This document shows, piece after piece, positions 59,799 through 64,000 of a stretch of DNA of 64,000 nucleotides. The stretch spans positions 211,742 to 275,741 of the forward strand of contig CAKKPP010000003.1 in the NCBI GenBank assembly GCA_919901745.1, in the 5' to 3' direction. Made by a program: the position numbers and the translations under genes. The DNA comes from Chloroflexota bacterium (lineage in GTDB: Bacteria; Chloroflexota; Limnocylindria; Limnocylindrales; CSP1-4). Position 1 is the stretch's first letter. The number at the start of each line of letters is the position of its first letter. The notes beneath the pieces were generated by a model. It was not told the origin of the DNA, did no database searches, and saw nothing but the letters and a program-made list of their open reading frames with translations.

Positions 59799-60401
59799 AT
59801 GGCCATGCACGCCCAGATGCCGTCCCGGCGCCGCGAGATCGAAGACGCTGCCAGCGTCCTGTTCCGCGATCGCGGATATGCGGCGACGAGCATCCGCGAC
59901 ATCGCCCGCGAACTCGACATCCGCGGCGCCAGCCTGTACGCGCATGTGGCCTCGAAGGAGGACGTCCTGTGGGCGATCGTCGACCGGACTGCGTCGCGGT
60001 TCGAACGGGCCGCCGACGACGCGATTGCCGATCGCTCCAGGGCGCCCGATCCGATCGGGCGGATGACCGCCCTCGTGCGCGGGCACGTTCGGGTCATCAC
60101 GGAGGACGTCGGCGCGGCGAGCGTCTTCATCTCCGAGTGGCGCTCGCTCGGTGAGATGCGTCGGGCCGCCGTGCTCGTGCGGCGCGACGCGTACGAGACA
60201 CAACTTCGTGACGTGATCGCCGACGGCGTCGCGAGCGGCGACTTCACGATGACCGACGCCGCCATGACCGCGTCCTACCTCCTGACCGCCCTCAACGGCA
60301 TCGCGACCTGGTACCGCCCGGATGGGCGTCTCGGCGCGGATCGCATCGCCGATCACTACGTCGATCTCTCCCTGCGAACCCTGACGGAGGACCACCGGTG
60401 A
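59799..60401 (+). CDS. paaR: TetR-family repressor of phenylacetate catabolism (PaaR-like)
   Basis: A 200-residue regulator. The TetR HTH covers about 10-60: RREIEDAASVLFRDRGYAATSIRDIARELDIRGASLYAHVASKEDVL. The C-terminal part is the helical ligand-binding domain. Its GTGA overlap with paaA and the palindrome in its promoter argue that it represses its own operon and is released by an intermediate, probably phenylacetyl-CoA. MAMHAQ was preferred to the TTG 12 bases upstream. Confidence 0.87.
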   Translation: MAMHAQMPSRRREIEDAASVLFRDRGYAATSIRDIARELDIRGASLYAHVASKEDVLWAIVDRTASRFERAADDAIADRSRAPDPIGRMTALVRGHVRVITEDVGAASVFISEWRSLGEMRRAAVLVRRDAYETQLRDVIADGVASGDFTMTDAAMTASYLLTALNGIATWYRPDGRLGADRIADHYVDLSLRTLTEDHR

Positions 60402-61387
60402 CCGATCCGCTGAGTCTCGACCCGGTCCTCTCGCCCCAGGAGCGCGGTCGGCTCCCGTTCAACGAGGACCTCCCGCACGACGAGCGGTTCGAGCACTTCG
60501 AGGCCCATGTCCTCGCCGGAGGCAAGGTGGAGTCCACCGACTGGATGCCCGACGAGTACCGGACCGGCGTCCTGCGCTTCGTTGAGATGCACGCGAACTC
60601 GGAGCTGATGGGCGTCCTCCCCGAGCGCGAGTGGCTCATGCGCGCGCCGACGCTCCGCCGGAAGCTTGCGCTCACCGCGAAGGTCCAGGACGAGGTCGGC
60701 CACGCCCAGCTTCTCTACCGCGTGGCGGAGGACCTGGGGAAGCCGCGCGAGGCGATGTTCGACGATCTGCTTGCGGGCAAGACGAAGTTCCACAACGTCT
60801 TCCACTACCCGACGCGGTCCTGGGCCGACATCGGGGTCATCGCCTGGCTCGTGGACGCCGCCGCGATCGTCGCCCAGCAGGCGCTCCGCGACTCTTCGTA
60901 CGCGCCGTACGCGCGAACGATGAAGAAGATCTGCTGGGAGGAGTCAGTCCACATCATGCACGGCCGCGACGTCGTCGTGACCATGGTCACCGGCACCGAC
61001 GAGCAGCGGGCGATGCTCCAGGAGGCGCTCGATCGCTGGTGGGGCCCGCTGATGCAGATGCACGGACCGCGGTCGCCGCGGGAGAAGGATCGCGACCTCC
61101 ACTGGCGGATCAAGGCGAAGACCTCCGAGGAGCTCCGCCAGGAGTTTCTGACGATCTACGTGCCGCGGATCCTCGAACTGGGCCTGACGCTGCCCGATTC
61201 CGAGCTCCGTCGCGACGACGACCTCGGCGAATGGCGCTACACGGAGCCGGACTGGCAGGAGCTTCGAACCGTGGTGACGAACCACGGACCAAAGTCCCAG
61301 GAGCGCCTCGAGTTCCGCCGGGTCAGTCGCGAAGAGACGCGCTGGGTGCGCGAGACGATCCTGCGGGCCGCGGGGGCCGCGGCATGA
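60398..61387 (+). CDS. paaA: 1,2-phenylacetyl-CoA epoxidase, catalytic subunit PaaA
   Basis: Di-iron oxygenase subunit of 329 residues that epoxidises the ring of phenylacetyl-CoA. Metal-binding Glu and His lie in VQDEVGHAQLLYRVAEDLG and CWEESVHIMHGRDVV. The end of the protein (FRRVSREETRWVRETIL) is usual for PaaA. It overlaps the TetR gene (GTGA) and paaB (ATGA). It needs PaaC as structural partner and a reductase (PaaE) not seen in the window. Confidence 0.93.
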   Translation: MTDPLSLDPVLSPQERGRLPFNEDLPHDERFEHFEAHVLAGGKVESTDWMPDEYRTGVLRFVEMHANSELMGVLPEREWLMRAPTLRRKLALTAKVQDEVGHAQLLYRVAEDLGKPREAMFDDLLAGKTKFHNVFHYPTRSWADIGVIAWLVDAAAIVAQQALRDSSYAPYARTMKKICWEESVHIMHGRDVVVTMVTGTDEQRAMLQEALDRWWGPLMQMHGPRSPREKDRDLHWRIKAKTSEELRQEFLTIYVPRILELGLTLPDSELRRDDDLGEWRYTEPDWQELRTVVTNHGPKSQERLEFRRVSREETRWVRETILRAAGAAA

Positions 61388-61731
61388 GCGATCAGGGCGC
61401 CGCCGGCCCGGGCGAGACGGGAACGCTCGAGCCGTGGGAGGTCTTCCGCCGCGAGAAAGAGGGCGATCCGATGCGTCACGGCGGGAGCGTCATGGCGCCC
61501 GATGCCCAGCTGGCGATCCACTATGCGCGAGAGCTGTATGGCCGAAGGCAGGAGAGCGTCGCGCTGTGGGTGGTGCGGCGGGCAGATGTGCACGAACTGG
61601 AGGATCCGGACCTGCTCCAGCCGCCGCTCGATCGCTCGTTCAAGAAGCCGGGCGGCCACGTGATGCGCGACAAGCTGGCGGCCGCTCGTGAGCGGTCCGG
61701 TCAGCCGAAGCCGAAGGCGCGCGAGGGATGA
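61384..61731 (+). CDS. paaB: Phenylacetyl-CoA epoxidase subunit PaaB
   Basis: Small bridging subunit of the epoxidase, 115 residues. It starts with an acidic Gly-rich tail, then WEVFRREKEGDPMRHGGSVMAPDAQLAIHYARELYGRRQESVALWVVRRADV, the conserved PaaB core. It holds PaaAC pairs together in the multi-subunit complex. The track's larger ORF overlaps paaA in another frame. Overlaps both neighbours by ATGA. Confidence 0.92.
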   Translation: MSDQGAAGPGETGTLEPWEVFRREKEGDPMRHGGSVMAPDAQLAIHYARELYGRRQESVALWVVRRADVHELEDPDLLQPPLDRSFKKPGGHVMRDKLAAARERSGQPKPKAREG

Positions 61732-62525
61732 ACGCCGAGCGGACGGGCGACACGGCAAACCTCGACCCGACAGCGCGGCTCGCCCTCGGTGAGCTCCTGC
61801 TGTCGATGGCCGACGACGAGTTCGTCATCGGTTTCAGCGACTCCGAATGGACGGGAATCGCGCCACTTCTTGAAGAGGACGTGGCGATGAGTTCGCTCGC
61901 CCAGGACGAGATCGGCCACGCCAAGGCGCTGTACGAGCTCCTCGCGGGGCTCCTTGACGACGGCCATGACGCCGATGCGATCGCCTACGATCGCGAACCT
62001 CCCGACTACCGCCACTGCCGGCTCCTGGACCATCCGCGCGGCGATTGGGCCGACACGATCGCCCGACGCTTCCTGTACGACACGGCCGATGCGGTGCGCC
62101 TGGAGGCCGTTGCGTCTGCGTCGTGGGCGCCGCTCGCCGAGCTCGTCGGCAAGATCCGCCGCGAGGAGCGCTACCACGTGATGCACGTCGGGGCGTGGCT
62201 GGAGCGATTGGCGCTGGCCGGCGGCGAGGCACGAGTTCGGTTGGAGGACGCGCTGGAGCGCCTCGCACCGGACGCGGCGACGGTCTTCGCGCCGCTTCGG
62301 GACGAGGCCGCGCTCGTCGCCGGTGGCATCCTGGCGGCCCCGATGAACGACCTCGAGGCCCGGTGGCGCACCATGATCGGCCCGACATTCGAGCGTCTTC
62401 GGCTCACGCCTCCTCCGCCAGCCACCGAACCGGAGCGGGGTCGTCTCGACCACACGGCAGCTTTCGAGTGGTTGCACAGCGAGTTCACCTCCGTCCGCCG
62501 TCTGGACCCGGCGGCGACGTGGTGA
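61728..62525 (+). CDS. paaC: Phenylacetyl-CoA epoxidase structural subunit PaaC
   Basis: Ferritin-like structural subunit of 265 residues. ALGELLLSMADDEFVIGFSDSEWTG is the usual start; AQDEIGHAKALYELLAG and REERYHVMHVGAWLERLA are the helices matching the metal region of PaaA. In known PaaC the site has lost its iron ligands and serves structure. It ends in a GTGA overlap with paaD. Confidence 0.92.
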   Translation: MNAERTGDTANLDPTARLALGELLLSMADDEFVIGFSDSEWTGIAPLLEEDVAMSSLAQDEIGHAKALYELLAGLLDDGHDADAIAYDREPPDYRHCRLLDHPRGDWADTIARRFLYDTADAVRLEAVASASWAPLAELVGKIRREERYHVMHVGAWLERLALAGGEARVRLEDALERLAPDAATVFAPLRDEAALVAGGILAAPMNDLEARWRTMIGPTFERLRLTPPPPATEPERGRLDHTAAFEWLHSEFTSVRRLDPAATW

Positions 62526-63061
62526 GCCCCACCGCCTCTCCCGCGCTCGTTGAGCCTCGGCGACCGCCGACGGTCGCGGCCGTTCATTCGGCGCTGGCCG
62601 AGGTCGCCGACCCGGAGATCCCGGTGGTGTCAATTGTCGATCTCGGGCTGGTCGCACGCGCGGCCGTGGACCCGACCGACGGCAGTATCCACGTCACCTT
62701 GCTCCCGACTTTTGTGGGCTGCCCGGCCCTCGACGTCATCCGCGCTGCGGTAGAGGAGCGCCTCGCGGCATTCGACCGCCCGGTCCGTGTCGATTTCTCG
62801 TTCGCGCCGCCCTGGACGTCGGATCGGATCACAACCCGCGGTCGCGAGCGCCTTCGCCGCTCAGGCTTCGCACCACCCTCGCCGGCCCCCGCCGCCGACG
62901 CTCCGACGCTGATCCAGCTGGCCCCGCCCGCGTCCGTCTCGTGCCCGCACTGTAGCTCCCGCCGGACCGTCCTCGAGAACGCCTTCGGCCCCACCCAGTG
63001 CCGATCGATCCACCACTGCACCGGGTGTCGACAGCCCTTCGAGGCGTTCAAGCCGGTCTGA
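62522..63061 (+). CDS. paaD: PaaD, Fe-S/MIP18-family factor for epoxidase maturation
   Basis: A 179-residue protein. The MIP18/DUF59 domain comes first (AVHSALAEVADPEIPVVSIVDLGLV, LLPTFVGCPALDVIR), and a C-terminal cysteine cluster binds metal: CPHCSSRRT plus CRSIHHCTGCRQPFEAFKPV. PaaD helps load iron or Fe-S into the epoxidase. GTG start overlaps paaC. It ends the operon; no paaE reductase or paaK CoA ligase follows in the window. Confidence 0.91.
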   Translation: MSPTASPALVEPRRPPTVAAVHSALAEVADPEIPVVSIVDLGLVARAAVDPTDGSIHVTLLPTFVGCPALDVIRAAVEERLAAFDRPVRVDFSFAPPWTSDRITTRGRERLRRSGFAPPSPAPAADAPTLIQLAPPASVSCPHCSSRRTVLENAFGPTQCRSIHHCTGCRQPFEAFKPV

Positions 63062-63063
63062 TC

Positions 63064-63095
63064 CTGGGCGTCGCCCAGCCCGGGTGGCCCCGGGC
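63064..63095. terminator. Two GC hairpins between convergent genes
   Basis: CTGGGC-GTC-GCCCAG (63064-63078) and GCCCGGG-TGGC-CCCGGGC (63078-63095) lie in tandem in the 45-base gap between paaD (+) and the last gene (-). No U-tract is seen, but the location fits a bidirectional terminator. Confidence 0.5.
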
Positions 63096-63106
63096 GCAGG
63101 ACGGCG

Positions 63107-64000
63107 CTACTCGGGCCCGGCCGGCTCGTAGGTCCGGTAGTAGATCAGCTGACCGGCCTCCCCGCCCCGGGCGCCCTCACTCGGCACAAAAAGGGTCACC
63201 ACGATCGCCATCTGTCCGCCGATCTCGATCCTTTCGACCGTTGGATTGGTGAACGCCGTGCTCCCGGCTTCAGTCCGGATGTCCAGTTGGTCGGCTTCGC
63301 CCGTCGCGTCGTCGTACAGGAAGACCCGCCATGTGCTCCAGTCGCCCTTGATGACCTGACCCTCGATGAGCGTGAAGTCGAACCCCCGGAAGCTGATGAT
63401 GTCGCGATCCCCGACGCCGCCCATGACCCCGAGCGTCCGTACGGACTGTTCGAGCGAAGGCCGCTCGGCTGCGGCCCATGCCGTCCAGTCCGTCGTGCCG
63501 TGCGCCTGCCGATCAAGGTCGCAGTCGTCGTAGAAGTGGAAGCCGACATCGAGGAACGTACGGCTCGCCGAGTACAGGTTGGGCGTGCCCTCGGCGCAGG
63601 TCGACAGGCTGAGCGGCGCATCGAGCGTCTTCTGGGCCGCGCCGGCGAGCAGGTCCGTCCAGGTTGGGTAGTAGGCGAACCTGAGATGGTTCGGTGGCTC
63701 CTGCTCCCAGGCCACCACGTACCCGCCATCCGAGGCCGGCTTGATCGTTGGTTGAGAGGCCTGGTCGGCAAGCCGCACCCTCCAGGTCCAGTCGAGGAGG
63801 TTGCTCGACGTTGCCAGATGCACGTCGAAGGTTCCGGCGGCTTCTCGAAACGTGTGATACACGCCGATGAAACCACCAGTCTCGCTGGCTGAAATGATCT
63901 TCACGGCGTCCAAGACCTGGCCCCGGTCGTCCGTGACGCCGTATCTGCTCGCCGTGGCCCCGGCGGCGTCCTCGACATAGCTGCGAAGTTCGGATCGAGC
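63107..64000 (-). CDS. Partial extracytoplasmic-type protein, beta-propeller outline, 5' end outside window
   Basis: The track starts this gene at a TTG (63913), but the same frame stays open to the window edge with good coding composition (ARSELRSYVEDAAGATASRYG), so the gene is cut by the edge. About 298 residues are visible. Repeated short strand patterns with aromatic ends (GGFIGVYHTFREAAGTFDVHLATSSNLLDWTWRVRLA, GGYVVAWEQEPPNHLRFAYY) resemble five-bladed propeller proteins such as GH43-like enzymes. No catalytic residues could be assigned. Function unknown. Confidence 0.68.
   Translation of the reverse strand, partial: ARSELRSYVEDAAGATASRYGVTDDRGQVLDAVKIISASETGGFIGVYHTFREAAGTFDVHLATSSNLLDWTWRVRLADQASQPTIKPASDGGYVVAWEQEPPNHLRFAYYPTWTDLLAGAAQKTLDAPLSLSTCAEGTPNLYSASRTFLDVGFHFYDDCDLDRQAHGTTDWTAWAAAERPSLEQSVRTLGVMGGVGDRDIISFRGFDFTLIEGQVIKGDWSTWRVFLYDDATGEADQLDIRTEAGSTAFTNPTVERIEIGGQMAIVVTLFVPSEGARGGEAGQLIYYRTYEPAGPE

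Noticed and set aside
1-64000. CRISPR array, tRNA, rRNA, transposase or phage genes
   Set aside because: I looked for regularly spaced repeats, cloverleaf-like sequences and typical integrase or transposase motifs and saw none. A tRNA or covariance-model scan would be needed for certainty.

Overview
The window is a high-GC (roughly 70%) bacterial chromosome segment. It is packed with genes on both strands, many in ATGA/GTGA-overlapping operons. No rRNA, tRNA, CRISPR array, transposase or phage gene was seen. The gene content (polyphosphate glucokinase, a deazaflavin/F420-type oxidoreductase, a CysO/CysM/Mec-type cysteine pathway, SufU, large cyclase-ATPase fusions, PaaABCD) and the many promoters whose -10 box ends 6-8 nt before the start codon fit an uncultured soil or freshwater Chloroflexota lineage (Limnocylindria-like), with Actinomycetota as the alternative. 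This taxonomic guess comes from gene content only.

Layout. 0-2.8 kb (-): three-gene ABC-2 exporter. 2.8-6.3 kb (+): cyclase/ATPase fusion, a membrane protein and a 31-residue membrane peptide. 6.4-15.4 kb: phosphate block, with PhoB- and PhoR-like genes (+) facing pstSCAB-phoU (-), then a small Ala/Lys-rich protein and Ppx (+). PHO-box-like 11-bp direct repeats lie before the small peptide/phoB and before pstS. 15.5-17.3 kb: F420-type oxidoreductase and a SnoaL-cyclase. 17.6-23.3 kb: Fe-S genes rrf2-sufC-sufS and sufU, separated by a DUF4143 ATPase, a DUF5674 pair and an orphan VapB-like antitoxin. The same 25-bp palindrome precedes both rrf2 and sufU.

23.5-29.1 kb (+) is the most unusual part: rhodanese-E1 (copy 1), CysO-like sulfur carrier, beta-carbonic anhydrase, 1-Cys peroxiredoxin, rhodanese-E1 (copy 2), CysM-like synthase and a JAMM/Mec-like protease. 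The two E1 genes share an 877-bp stretch with no difference found, but have different rhodanese heads. The carrier has 11 residues after its Gly-Gly. Together these look like a sulfur-carrier cysteine pathway with two sulfur-input heads and a protease that could both mature the carrier and release cysteine.

29.2-35.6 kb (-): UspA protein, complete ECF transporter (A, A', T, S), nucleoside hydrolase and a secreted C39-like protein. 35.7-37.4 kb (+): purK-purE. 37.4-42.2 kb: HtrA-like protease, divergent HxlR regulator with its palindrome, small membrane protein, NUDIX hydrolase, anchored hypothetical and an aldehyde dehydrogenase. 42.5-49.4 kb (-): Kef antiporter, polyphosphate glucokinase, SDR, glutamine-synthetase-family enzyme and an amino-acid/polyamine permease. 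The permease has a promoter and a ~285-nt leader with several strong hairpins.

49.8-55.0 kb: hypothetical, flavin reductase, alpha/beta hydrolase, EthD protein, two enoyl-CoA hydratases around a DUF1444-like protein. 55.0-59.0 kb (-): repeat surface protein, ECF sigma factor and a FecR-type membrane protein carrying the same repeat type. 59.2-63.1 kb (+): OsmC protein, then TetR(PaaR-like)-paaABCD behind a promoter with a palindrome matching the PaaR consensus I recall from Thermus. A partial secreted-type or propeller protein (-) runs off the right edge.
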